Part shown: positions 6,400 to 6,819 of the stretch, piece after piece
How positions within the stretch are numbered: the first letter of the stretch is position 1
Layout: every line of letters begins with the position of its first letter
Origin: Thermotogae bacterium
Lineage (GTDB): Bacteria > Thermotogota > Thermotogae > Thermotogales > DSM-5069
DNA length: 6,819 nt
Direction of reading: 5' to 3'
Assembly (NCBI GenBank): GCA_003641785.1
Contig: QNAO01000046.1
Coordinates: forward strand, 1-6,819
The notes under the pieces: generated by a model
Told to the model about the DNA's origin: nothing
Database searches by the model: none
Seen by the model: the letters and a program-made list of their open reading frames with translations, nothing else
Position numbers and translations under genes: made by a program

Positions 6400-6819
6400 G
6401 TGGCAACGAAAGCCATAATTGTGACGACTGGTTACCTCGATTCCTCAGTTGAAGAGCTCCAAAGTTTGCTTGCCACATTAGGCGTAACTGTAAGCGAAGT
6501 TCTTTGGCAAGGCAGGAGAAAGCCTGATCGAAAATACTATCTCGGTAAGGGAAAAATGGAGACCTTAGCGAAATTGATAGATCTTACTGAGTCGAACCTC
6601 GTGGTTGTCAACGACGAGATAACTTCTACTCAAGCAAAGAAGATGGAAGAATTGCTGAAGGTTTCCATCAAGGATAGAACCCAGGTGGTGCTCGATATTT
6701 TTGCGCGACACGCATTCACGGAAGATGGAAAAATACAAGTTGAGCTTGCCAGACTTCAGTATGAACTTCCAAGATTGATTGGTAGAGGCAAGGAAATGTC
6801 CAGACTTGGTGGTGGTACA
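6400..6819 (+). CDS. hflX: HflX, ribosome-associated GTPase, 5' part
   Basis: HflX binds the 50S subunit and splits stalled or hibernating ribosomes in its GTP form. The 140 residues in the window are the N-terminal HflX domain. They show KAIIVTTGYLDSSVEEL, the family motif YYLGKGKMETL, LVVVNDEITSTQAKKMEE, then DRTQVVLDIFARHAFTEDGK and ELARLQYELPRLIGRG, and they end at MSRLGGGT, just before the usual IGTRGPGE and the G domain. The likely start is GTG 6400, 1 base after the hfq stop, with GGAG (6392-6395) as a close site. An in-frame CTG at 6379 and TTG at 6340 are alternatives. The frame is open to the end of the window. Confidence 0.95.
   Translation, partial: MATKAIIVTTGYLDSSVEELQSLLATLGVTVSEVLWQGRRKPDRKYYLGKGKMETLAKLIDLTESNLVVVNDEITSTQAKKMEELLKVSIKDRTQVVLDIFARHAFTEDGKIQVELARLQYELPRLIGRGKEMSRLGGGT

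Overview
The window is gene-dense and every gene lies on the + strand. The genes are separated by 1-21 bases or overlap, so the whole window reads as one transcription unit, cut at both ends. In order it holds: the 3' part of hslU (ATPase of the HslUV protease); a MalF-type and a very large MalG-type ABC sugar-transporter permease; a small one-helix membrane protein with a coiled coil (FtsB/DivIC-like shape); an RsmJ-like SAM-dependent methyltransferase; miaA (tRNA dimethylallyltransferase); hfq (RNA chaperone); and the 5' part of hflX (ribosome-associated GTPase).

The likely source is a thermophilic or mesophilic member of the Thermotogota, for example a Thermotoga/Pseudothermotoga-like genus. 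This is an inference. It rests on the close resemblance, from memory, of the Hfq core to Thermotoga Hfq, the frequent GTG/TTG starts with GGAGGTGA-like ribosome-binding sites, the very tight gene packing and the enlarged sugar permeases. No database search supports it.

Region by region: 1-626 is the end of a proteostasis module (hslV would be expected upstream). Positions 648-4184 hold the transporter pair, with neither a substrate-binding protein nor an ATPase beside it. Positions 4198-6398 and onward hold a membrane/division-like small gene followed by RNA modification and RNA regulation genes. The miaA-hfq-hflX order is an old conserved bacterial cluster, also present in Escherichia coli. 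The permease pair is the odd element, because it sits inside an otherwise housekeeping operon.

The strongest unusual signal is in the two permeases. The MalG-type protein is about 750 residues instead of the usual 270-300. An extra block of about 470 mostly helical residues sits exactly in the first extracytoplasmic loop. The MalF-type protein also carries an extra block, of about 115 residues with some four hydrophobic segments, at the matching place after its first membrane helix. No mobile element, CRISPR array, tRNA, rRNA or convincing terminator or promoter was seen, and no gap exceeds 25 bases.
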